From an uncultured Gammaproteobacteria bacterium (GTDB lineage: Bacteria > Pseudomonadota > Gammaproteobacteria > Pseudomonadales > Ketobacteraceae): a stretch of 44,163 nt of DNA. Shown here one piece after another: positions 9,364 through 17,055 of this stretch; position 1 is the first letter of the stretch, and every line of letters begins with the position of its first letter. A program made the position numbers and the translations under genes. The notes beneath the pieces were generated by a model. It saw only the letters and a program-made list of their open reading frames with translations, did no database searches and was not told the DNA's origin. Where the stretch lies: positions 1-44,163 of the forward strand of contig CAJXZM010000031.1 in assembly GCA_913063125.1 (NCBI GenBank), written 5' to 3'.

Positions 9364-10563
9364 TCAAATAATCTTCTCACGCCTCAAGTCGCTCAGGTCT
9401 TGTTCACTCATATCCAATAAAGCTCTGTAAACTTCATCATTGAACTCCCCTACTTCTGGGCCAGGCCACAGGGTTTCACCTGGAGTATTAACAAGCTTAG
9501 GCACAATGGCGGGTATTTTTAATGGTTTCCCATTTACATCTACCGTCTCAAACATCCGCCTTGCTTGGTAATGCTCATCTTCCATCATATCTTCAACATT
9601 AAAAATCGGGCCGGACGGAACACGAGCCTCATCCAAAACGGCCAGCGCTTCTTTACTCGATAACTGCCCCGTCCAGGATGATAAAATCTCATCAATTTCC
9701 TGCTCATGCTCTACACGACCTTGATTAGTGGCCACTCTTGAATCCGTCGCGAGGTCTTCGCGGCCAATTGCATTCATCAGCCGTATGAAAATAGAATCAC
9801 CATTACCTCCCACAACAATGTATTTCCCATCACCACAACGATAAGTGTTTGTCGGCACTATACCGGTAACGGTGGTTCCAGAGGGCTTACGTACTACCCC
9901 AGCACCATCGTATTCTGGAACAATAGCTTCCATCATGTTGTACATAGACTCGTACAAAGCAACATCTACAACTTGCCCTAGCCCTTCAGCTTTATTACGC
10001 TGCATCAGCGCAAGTACAATGCCAAAGGCAGCATGCAACCCTGCAAGTGAGTCTCCCATGCTTAAGTTAGGTCGAACAGGTGCTTCGCCCGGGAACCCAT
10101 TAACTGCGCGAAAACCACTAAAACCTTCACATACGGAGGCAAAACCTGGCTTTTGCGCAAGAGGCCCGGTTTGTCCATAACCGGAAATCCGTGTATACAC
10201 TAACTCCGGGTGTATTTCTTCAAACACCTCCGGCCCAAGCCCCCATTTTTCCATAGTTCCTGGGCGAAAGTTTTCAATAACAACGTCTGATTTTAGTATT
10301 AACGACTTAACAATATCTCGACCTTTTTCAGATTTTAAGTCCAAGGTAACGCACTTTTTATTTCTACCTAAACTTCGCCACCATAACGATGTTCCATCTT
10401 TAACCTCTCGCCATTGGCGAATGGGGTCTCCTTTACCGGGCGGTTCAACTTTGATCACTTCCGCACCATAGTAACCCAATAACGTCCCTGCAAATGGGCC
10501 TGCCAATAATTGGCCCAGTTCAAGCACACGAATACCTGTTAACGGTTTATCTTGATGGCTCAC
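9364..10563 (-). CDS. CaiB/BaiF-family (class III) CoA-transferase
   Basis: This 399-residue enzyme probably moves CoA between carboxylic acids. The N terminus GIRVLELGQLLAGPFAGTLL and the later YTRISGYGQTGP and IENFRPGTMEKWGL are hallmarks of the family. D171 in LSMGDSLAGL is at the position of the catalytic aspartate that forms the acyl anhydride. The overall pattern is closest to the succinate/glutarate-type members in my judgement. The start is GTG at 10561-10563 with AAGGA eight bases upstream. It lies 179 bases downstream of the flavoprotein gene on the same strand and may share its transcript. The context suggests activation of an acid made by the neighbouring oxidative enzymes. The substrate is unknown. 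Confidence 0.88.
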   Translation of the reverse strand: MSHQDKPLTGIRVLELGQLLAGPFAGTLLGYYGAEVIKVEPPGKGDPIRQWREVKDGTSLWWRSLGRNKKCVTLDLKSEKGRDIVKSLILKSDVVIENFRPGTMEKWGLGPEVFEEIHPELVYTRISGYGQTGPLAQKPGFASVCEGFSGFRAVNGFPGEAPVRPNLSMGDSLAGLHAAFGIVLALMQRNKAEGLGQVVDVALYESMYNMMEAIVPEYDGAGVVRKPSGTTVTGIVPTNTYRCGDGKYIVVGGNGDSIFIRLMNAIGREDLATDSRVATNQGRVEHEQEIDEILSSWTGQLSSKEALAVLDEARVPSGPIFNVEDMMEDEHYQARRMFETVDVNGKPLKIPAIVPKLVNTPGETLWPGPEVGEFNDEVYRALLDMSEQDLSDLRREKII

Positions 10564-10742
10564 GGTGATATTCCTTTTACGTTGGCTAAGTTAGGTCTGC
10601 GAAACTAGCCCGTAATCTTACGCTTTACTGCTCGTCCTTTAAACCGTGCTTTTGTTCCCATTTCAAATCGCTCTAGTACCGAGCATCAATATCAACATGG
10701 TTAAGCTTTCGCTGTACGACTGATAGCCAGAATATAGCAACA

Positions 10743-12365
10743 TCAAGGTATAACAACACCACCTATAGATCTAGCGGCAATGCGCCCACTTAAGATACAA
10801 CCCGACAAAAATGTACCCTCTAACGATCGATTACCACTACTTCCGCCACCACCAAACCCCGCCATCTCACCAATGGCATAAAGATTTTTAATGGCATTGC
10901 CGCCTTTATCAAGAACTCGACTATGATCATCTGTCTGAACCCCACCCATACTTTTACGACTAATTATATATTCTCGCATTGCGACAAGTGGCATGGCTTT
11001 TTTATCCAATACTTGTTGTGCTTTTAATGTACGTACTTTGTCGCCCTTCCACTGACGAACGTGTACAATCCGTCTGGCTTGATCGTCATTATGGAACTTG
11101 GTGCCTCGTGCAAGCTGATCATCATATTCTTGGATATCGTGTCTAAGCTTCTCGTATGAAACCAAACTATTCCCCGCTACGGCATTCATTTTGTCCACCA
11201 ATTCAGCAAGGGAATAAGCAACAACCACCTCTGGGCACTGTGTTGTGAGGTATTGGTATAAATCATCGTTGCCAAGTAATATTTCTCTTAAAAATTTAAC
11301 AGCTTTTTTATCTCGAAATGACGGGTTATGCTCAGATCCGGAGATAGACATTTCTTTTCTTACTATTTTTTTATTAAGTACTTGCCACGTGTAACCATTG
11401 TCTTGCTCACATACCCGATGGCACAAATCAGTAGTATCAAAACCGGTCACCATAGGACGAGGACCAATACGCTTGCCATAACAATCTACCCATAAGGCTG
11501 ATTTTGGTGGAATCAAACTCAACCCTTGATCAGCAATTTTTGGCTCAGGGTGACGAATACCCGCTGCATAATTCCACTGCTGATCAAGGTGAGTGATATT
11601 GCCACCCAATTTTTCAACGCTATCATGCAGTATTCCATCGGCATATTTATGAGAACCATTTAGAATTATCGCGGGGGGTGGCGGCCAATCTGTTGGCCAG
11701 TTTTCTTTAACTTTCTCAATACAGCCATTAATACCACCTGTCGCTGCAACAAACATGTTGGCATGAATTACAAAACCGGTATTATTTGATTCATTAACAC
11801 CATGACACGCCGTCAACTCTCCTGCCTCAACGTCAAAACCCGAAACAAAATGTTCGAACCGTAATGTGAGCTTTCGTGAGTTCCGATGATTTTTGAGATG
11901 ATGAATAAGAATTTCAACAAGCTCCCACCCCGTTCCCCAAACAATGTGATATCGGGGAACAGAGTTCCCGGCGACAAAATCACCACGCTCAACCCAATTC
12001 ACAGCAGGGAAAAACTTCACGTTACGTTGGCGCAACCAACAGTAAATATCTTCGTAATTTCGATAAGCGTACATTTCGGCCCACTTCATAGGCCACTTAT
12101 CATCTTTGGGCATTTCCCCAAACGTCGTCCAATCACGAAACATGAGTTCTGGGCCATCGGCAATACTGTTAAATTTCTGTTGTGGTGTACCACATAACGC
12201 CATCCCTCCGAATGCTTCTCTAGCTAAACCACCAAATTTTGACGCGATATCTCGATCTACCATGAGAACCTCCACACCTCGATCCAAAAGTTCAATGGCA
12301 GAGGCAATACCAGCTATGCCACCGCCAATGATTACAACATCTGATTTATAAGTCTGCTGCCCCAC
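10743..12365 (-). CDS. FAD-dependent dehydrogenase, 3-ketosteroid dehydrogenase/fumarate reductase type
   Basis: This 540-residue flavoprotein begins with SDVVIIGGGIAGIASAIELL, a dinucleotide-binding fold with G14-x-G-x-x-G, followed by acidic VDRD and a Gly-rich FAD loop (SKFGGLAREAFGG). A C-terminal FAD-closing motif (NLYAIGEMAGFGGGG, then SLEGTFLSGCILSGR) is characteristic of the FAD_binding_2 family, which includes ketosteroid dehydrogenases and the putative dehydrogenases of the actinobacterial Rv0785 type, which I think it resembles most. The start is GTG with AAGGAG seven bases upstream. It probably introduces or reduces a carbon-carbon double bond in an alicyclic or steroid-like substrate. 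No signal peptide. Neighbours are a CoA-transferase downstream and a divergent aldehyde dehydrogenase. Confidence 0.85.
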   Translation of the reverse strand: MGQQTYKSDVVIIGGGIAGIASAIELLDRGVEVLMVDRDIASKFGGLAREAFGGMALCGTPQQKFNSIADGPELMFRDWTTFGEMPKDDKWPMKWAEMYAYRNYEDIYCWLRQRNVKFFPAVNWVERGDFVAGNSVPRYHIVWGTGWELVEILIHHLKNHRNSRKLTLRFEHFVSGFDVEAGELTACHGVNESNNTGFVIHANMFVAATGGINGCIEKVKENWPTDWPPPPAIILNGSHKYADGILHDSVEKLGGNITHLDQQWNYAAGIRHPEPKIADQGLSLIPPKSALWVDCYGKRIGPRPMVTGFDTTDLCHRVCEQDNGYTWQVLNKKIVRKEMSISGSEHNPSFRDKKAVKFLREILLGNDDLYQYLTTQCPEVVVAYSLAELVDKMNAVAGNSLVSYEKLRHDIQEYDDQLARGTKFHNDDQARRIVHVRQWKGDKVRTLKAQQVLDKKAMPLVAMREYIISRKSMGGVQTDDHSRVLDKGGNAIKNLYAIGEMAGFGGGGSSGNRSLEGTFLSGCILSGRIAARSIGGVVIP

Positions 12366-12667
12366 TACACCACTCCTTAGAACACCTATCTATTACTGAC
12401 GTCAAAAACCAATGACCAAATAGTCACCACATATATTGTGAATACGTACGGGACACGCTCTTTTATAGAAATAATTAGTTACTGCCTAAACAACCAAGCT
12501 TGCCAATATAGTAAGACGGCACCAAGAAAACTGCTATCACTTCCCCGGCCAGTTTGTAGGGTCTTTTCGGTCACCATAACTGCACAATAAACAGAGACCA
12601 AGAGACAAGACAGTTACTGAATTTTATGATCTAATCGGAAACAGTAAACATTATAGCTACCCAAATA
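12366..12667. other. Divergent intergenic region without a gene
   Basis: About 300 bases separate the flavoprotein and aldehyde dehydrogenase genes. No open frame with coding character and no RNA gene is seen. It should hold promoters for both directions; only the + strand candidate at 12602-12630 could be made out. Confidence 0.6.
12602..12630 (+). promoter_or_regulatory. Candidate promoter for the aldehyde dehydrogenase gene
   Basis: GAGACA (four of six matches to the -35 consensus) and TATGAT (five of six to the -10) are 17 bases apart. The expected start near 12637 lies about 55 bases before the ATG at 12692. Confidence 0.35.
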
Positions 12668-12691
12668 ATGACAACAAATGGATCGAATCCT

Positions 12692-14287
12692 ATGAATGCA
12701 CAACAACCTATCAACTCTCCTGGCAACACCATCGCATATAACCCTGCCACTGGTGAAGAAATTGGCCAGGTAGCAAACACTGACATGGCGAAGGTGCCTC
12801 AGATGTTTGAGCTGGCGCGTAGTGCGCAAAAAACATGGGAAGCCAAAAGTTTTGCTCAACGTGCCGTCGCCGTTAAAAAAATGCGTGCCTACATAGTTAA
12901 CCACGCCGAAAGCCTTTCTGAAGTTATCAGCCAAAGTAACGGAAAAACACGGATTGATGCTTTAGGCACAGAAGTATTACCTTGTACTCTGGCCTGTGAC
13001 TGGTATGCAAAGAATGCCGTGAAAGTGTTAAAAGAGAAAAAAATCCCTGTTGACAGCCTGCTCTTTTTTAACAAAAAAAGTGTTCTACAACATAAGGCTC
13101 TCGGTGTTGTTGGTATTATCAGCCCTTGGAACTACCCTCTATCGATACCGTTCGGTGAAATCATCATGGGTTTAATGGCAGGTAATGCCGTTATCCTAAA
13201 AGTTGCCGCGGCAACACCGTTGGTTGGCGAGGCCATCAACAAAATCATTGCTGCGGGAGACCTGCCTAACGGTTTATTCCAACAGATAGTTGGGTCGGGT
13301 GGTGCAGTTTCTAAATCATTTTTTGCAAATAATATCGACAAAATATTTTTCACCGGTTCAGTTGGCGTCGGTAAACAACTTATGTCTGAGGCGGCTGAAA
13401 CGCTAACGCCACTATCTCTTGAGTTAGGCGGAAATGATCCAATGATCGTTCTCGCGGATGCGGATCTAGAAAGAGCTACAAACGGAGCTGCATGGGCTGG
13501 ATTTCAAAATGCTGGGCAATCTTGTGGTGGTGTAGAGCGGGTTTATGTTCATACATCTATATACGATGACTTTGTTGAACTTATGGCGAAAAAAACACGG
13601 GCATTACGCCACGGTGTTGATGAAAGTCATAACGTAGATATCGGTTGTTTAACGACAAAAAGCCAATTAAACACTGTTAAAGAACACCTTGAAGACGCCC
13701 TGGCTAAAGGTGCAAAAATTGTAGCTCAATCACAACCCGTCGGACCTCAGAGCGGATATTTCCATCCAGCAACACTGTTAACGAATACAACCGACGACAT
13801 GCTGTTCATCCGAGATGAAACATTTGGCCCTCTAATTCCCGTTATTAGATTTTCATCAGAAGAAGAAGCAATTACCTTAGCGAATGACTCTCACCTTGCA
13901 CTAACAAGTTCCGTATGGACAAAAAATGCAAAAAATGGCCGTGCATTTGCCGCAAAACTTGAGTCAGGTGTAACAACTATCAATGATCATCTATATACAC
14001 ATGGCTTGTCTGAAATGCCGTGGGGTGGCTGGAAACATTCCGGCTTAGGTAGAACCCATGGACCAGAGGGTTTATTGGAAATGACACATGCAAAAGCCGT
14101 TAACTGGGATATTTTGCCATCAAAACGGAACTTATGGTGGTACCCCTTCAGCGAAGCGTCTTACGATGGGTTATTGAATGCTCAGCGTTTTGTCTATCCA
14201 CGATCCAAGAAAGAGCTTGTAACCAGCGCTGCAAAACTTACCCCATTTTTAGTGAGTAAAATGTTTTCAAAGTGGAGCGTGAAGTAA
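12692..14287 (+). CDS. NAD(P)+-dependent aldehyde dehydrogenase
   Basis: This enzyme oxidises an aldehyde to the acid. The Rossmann motifs SPWNYPLSIPF and FTGSVGVGKQL are present. The general-base glutamate is in LELGGND (E252 counted from 12668) and the catalytic cysteine is in NAGQSCGG (C286 on the same count), followed by ETFGPLIPV and the C-terminal PWGGWKHSGLGR. Residues after about 480 form a longer tail (WWYPFSEASYDGL) typical of membrane-associated or long-chain-aldehyde members; I cannot assign the substrate. The ATG at 12692 is preferred over the in-frame ATG at 12668 because GGA lies nine bases before it and none precedes the upstream one. It is 531 residues from that start. Divergent from the flavoprotein and CoA-transferase genes; a strong terminator follows. 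Confidence 0.93.
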   Translation: MNAQQPINSPGNTIAYNPATGEEIGQVANTDMAKVPQMFELARSAQKTWEAKSFAQRAVAVKKMRAYIVNHAESLSEVISQSNGKTRIDALGTEVLPCTLACDWYAKNAVKVLKEKKIPVDSLLFFNKKSVLQHKALGVVGIISPWNYPLSIPFGEIIMGLMAGNAVILKVAAATPLVGEAINKIIAAGDLPNGLFQQIVGSGGAVSKSFFANNIDKIFFTGSVGVGKQLMSEAAETLTPLSLELGGNDPMIVLADADLERATNGAAWAGFQNAGQSCGGVERVYVHTSIYDDFVELMAKKTRALRHGVDESHNVDIGCLTTKSQLNTVKEHLEDALAKGAKIVAQSQPVGPQSGYFHPATLLTNTTDDMLFIRDETFGPLIPVIRFSSEEEAITLANDSHLALTSSVWTKNAKNGRAFAAKLESGVTTINDHLYTHGLSEMPWGGWKHSGLGRTHGPEGLLEMTHAKAVNWDILPSKRNLWWYPFSEASYDGLLNAQRFVYPRSKKELVTSAAKLTPFLVSKMFSKWSVK

Positions 14288-14326
14288 TCCGTTCATAACG
14301 TTCCATAATGTAAACAGAATAGAGAA

Positions 14327-14367
14327 ATGGCAAGTGAGGTTATCTCACTTGCCATGTTCACTTTTTT
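14327..14367. terminator. Rho-independent terminator after aldehyde dehydrogenase
   Basis: ATGGCAAGTGAG (14327-14338) pairs perfectly with CTCACTTGCCAT (14344-14355) around a 5-base loop, followed within seven bases by TTTTTT (14362-14367). The T run overlaps the stop codon of the opposing lipoprotein gene. On the other strand the stem is followed by TTTCTCTATTC, so it may work in both directions. Confidence 0.85.
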
Positions 14368-15619
14368 ACCAGAACAAACTCTTACGTTGACTTAACGGCG
14401 CATATTCATCCTTAACAATTAACTTATCCTGAGCCAATATCTGCTGGTTCACACCGCGTACCTCATCCATTTGTGCAGCAAGCGCCTCTACCTGTCGACC
14501 TAGTGCCGTGCGCTCTTGTTCAAGCTTAATCACCCTGCTTGCTAATGCGTCACTGCCTTCTGCGGTAACATCCAACTTTTGCTCAGTTTCTATTACAGTA
14601 TTATCTGCTTTTGTGAGTTCCTCACTTTGACCGTGGGCAGCCTTGGCAATTAATTCCAATTGCGACAAAACAGAACGATCACGCACATCATTCGAACCCA
14701 GCGCCTTACCCGTTTCGTTAAGCTTGGCGGTAAGTAACAACAACCAGCGCTCCATGTCACGACGATTCATGTCTACCAATTTTTTCATATCATCCGCTAC
14801 CGCATGGGCAACCTCAAATGAGAATTCGGCATCCGCTTTGGCGGCCAATATCGCCGCCTCATTACGAGGGTTTTGAGCGATAATTGTTTTTGCTCGATTA
14901 AGAGCGCCTAAAGAACCGCTATAACTTAATGCCGCATACCGATCCAGAGTGTAGCGCCCTTCTCGTTCCACTCGTTTACCGATATCCTTTAAGTAAAATC
15001 GTTGCGCGGACATAATCTCTAACGCCTTTTGCTCCCTCAATAACTGAGGTAGTGCTTGCTGCGCCGACTCGAACCGTCCTCTAGCTACCTTCCTAATGAG
15101 TCCTTTGTGTGCTTTCTCTAAGTCTCTATACGCATAAGGGTAATAGGATTGAGCCTGAAATTTTTTGAGCCATGTGAAGTTTTCAACCGAACCCGCCAGC
15201 AGACTATCTGATCGGCGCTTATTGGCTTCCGCTCGGTTTAATGATTCAGATGCCTCTGCTAATAATGAAAGCGTTTCTTCACCTAAGCTATCTCCAAAGA
15301 ACAATGATGCTGATTTGTTTATCTTCTCAGGTTCTAGCTTAAATTGATCATAATATCTCCGGGCTTGCGCCAATGAACGTAATGCCGAAGACATATCCTC
15401 AGGAGAGAATGTCGCCACATCGCTTGCTTGTGCCATTGCAATACGTTGTTCCATTGCATCCATCTGTTCAGAAACCTGAGAAAACATTGCCAACTCACTG
15501 ACTCTTTGCTCAGTCTCTTTCATTAGCTTATAGCTATTAGTCGCACAGCCCGAAAGAAACAACACATGGCCTAACAACACAGCCAAAACTACACGCGAAA
15601 CACAACGAGAACCATCCAT
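14366..15619 (-). CDS. Coiled-coil lipoprotein of unknown function
   Basis: From the ATG at 15617-15619 the protein has 417 residues and a lipoprotein signal (hydrophobic VVLAVLLGHVLFL, then LSGC). The frame is open further upstream, but that part puts 35 unrelated residues before the signal. The mature part is almost wholly helical and charged (EQRVSELAMFSQVSEQMDAM), with long heptad-like stretches, repeated alanine/leucine-rich hairpins in the middle and a final coiled coil near 350-400 (LEQERTALGRQVEALAAQMD). It lacks an OmpA-type domain, which some envelope proteins with this layout carry. Probably periplasmic, anchored in the outer membrane. No family is recognised and there are no operon partners. 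Confidence 0.75.
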   Translation of the reverse strand: MDGSRCVSRVVLAVLLGHVLFLSGCATNSYKLMKETEQRVSELAMFSQVSEQMDAMEQRIAMAQASDVATFSPEDMSSALRSLAQARRYYDQFKLEPEKINKSASLFFGDSLGEETLSLLAEASESLNRAEANKRRSDSLLAGSVENFTWLKKFQAQSYYPYAYRDLEKAHKGLIRKVARGRFESAQQALPQLLREQKALEIMSAQRFYLKDIGKRVEREGRYTLDRYAALSYSGSLGALNRAKTIIAQNPRNEAAILAAKADAEFSFEVAHAVADDMKKLVDMNRRDMERWLLLLTAKLNETGKALGSNDVRDRSVLSQLELIAKAAHGQSEELTKADNTVIETEQKLDVTAEGSDALASRVIKLEQERTALGRQVEALAAQMDEVRGVNQQILAQDKLIVKDEYAPLSQRKSLFW

Positions 15620-16186
15620 TACAACACCACTTGCCTTACCGGCACTTCTGAGAAAAAACAAGGTATGAATGAAGCGTAAACAATATTTTAAAAAACCGTC
15701 ATAATATAAAGTACTTAAAAGCACCCCACATAGATGAGACGAAAAGTATTTAATAAAATCAATACCCTACCCACAAAACCTATAACTTCCCTCCCAATTT
15801 TAAGTACAAATTTATGTTGTAAGGGGTAGCGTTAACACGGGCTATCGGCACATTATACTAACGTCACAAAACCGACGAAATCAGATCACAACTCTCATTA
15901 GAGGCTAAGCTACGGTTTCTATTATTAATAGCAAAATATCCTTATTATTGGATACCCTTATCGTTACTTCGCACGAACAAACCCACAATTGACATAAGAC
16001 ATATCTCACACCAAGACTTACTGATAGCTCTATAACCCCAAAAATGAACAAACAGCCACCATTAGTCATTGAAAAATGGGTATGAATTTAGATGTTATTC
16101 TGGATAGACTATACTTAAGACGTAGGCAGCCACCATCTAAGTCAACGCAAAATACCTTACAACGTTCAGAAATGAGCACTTGAAGA
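15620..16186. other. Divergent intergenic region without a convincing gene
   Basis: About 570 AT-rich bases separate the lipoprotein gene from the solute-binding protein gene. No RNA gene or repeat is seen. A 35-codon frame at 16076-16183 lacks a ribosome-binding site and is not called. A candidate promoter lies at 16087-16115. Confidence 0.6.
16087..16115 (+). promoter_or_regulatory. Candidate promoter for the solute-binding protein and kinase genes
   Basis: TTTAGA and TATACT are 17 bases apart, with four and five matches to the -35 and -10 consensus. The expected start is about 65 bases before the ATG at 16187. Confidence 0.35.
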
Positions 16187-17009
16187 ATGAACAATCTCCT
16201 TCCAAAAAAAAACCTTTATTTGCAAAGATCATTTATTCTGTTTATCACCTTTTGTTGCTGGTATTCACCTACATATCTATATTGCCAAGAAATCAAGACG
16301 CTCCAGATCAGAACAATATCCATCCCCCCCCTATGGCATAACATCAAAAATACAATTTGGTGGAATTTACTACGATCTAGCCAACACTCTAGCGAAAGAA
16401 GCTGGCTACACAGTAAGCCATAGCATCTACCCCTATGCACGCATAATACACGAACTGAAATATGGAAAAACTGACCTTACTATTATGTTTAAGTACAAAG
16501 AACTAGAAGACCATGTAACATACATTGCTCCTCTGCCATCACTAAAAAATGTCATCATAGGGCTCAACGGAAGTTATTTCCCTGATATAAATAGTCTGAA
16601 ACACAAAAACATTGCTTACTTACGAGGGGCAAAGTTTAGCGACAAAATTGACAATGACCCTGACATTTCAAAAACCCTTATAAGAGACTTTAATCAAGGT
16701 ATCATCATGCTACTTGCGAAACGTGTTGATGCTATTATTGGACCTCTGGACCCAATAACTGTTGCTTTCAACAACATTACAATAATTGAACAGCATTCTA
16801 ACCAGACTCTTGGCCTTCCTCTTATCGTCTCAGAACGAACACCCTGGATACAACTATCTAAACATAGCAAAAGTGGTATTTCGATAAAAGAACTCACCGC
16901 GCATTTTCAAAATATACTTAAGCGAGGAGATCTTGAAAAATTACGCCAGCACTATTTAGCACCTCAACACAAAATACCACGTGACAAACCCATCAAACGT
17001 CTATACTGA
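16187..17009 (+). pseudogene. Periplasmic solute-binding protein (SBP_bac_3-like), frameshifted in a C8 run
   Basis: The first frame gives a signal peptide (hydrophobic RSFILFITFCCWY segment) and the mature start LQIRTISIPP, then loses homology. The second frame continues it exactly: YGITSKIQFGGIYYDLANTL and KYGKTDLTIMFKYKE, followed by the rest of a type 2 periplasmic-binding fold ending LEKLRQHYLAPQHK. The frames meet in a run of eight C at 16324-16331. Removing one C would give a single 273-residue protein, the normal size for this family. Such proteins bind small solutes for uptake or sensing. The gene runs directly into the hybrid kinase, so a role as its periplasmic sensor is plausible. 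This could be a dead gene, a phase-variable one or a sequencing error. Apart from the shift, the reading frame is undamaged. Confidence 0.8.
16324..16331 (+). repeat. Homopolymer run of eight C at the frameshift point
   Basis: Eight consecutive C residues lie exactly where the two halves of the solute-binding protein change frame. Seven would keep one continuous frame. Tracts of this length are prone to slippage in cells and to miscounting in sequencing. Confidence 0.9.
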
Positions 17010-17055
17010 TCAGAAAAGACCTTTTATTACTCGAAAAAAATGGAAGTACCACAGA

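Noticed and set aside
16076-16183. 35-codon open frame upstream of the solute-binding protein
   Set aside because: No ribosome-binding site, signal or recognisable composition, and it overlaps a candidate promoter.
16981-17055. Upstream GTG start for the hybrid kinase that overlaps the previous gene
   Set aside because: No ribosome-binding site, and it would put 25 polar residues before an otherwise clean signal peptide; the GTG at 17056 is better supported.
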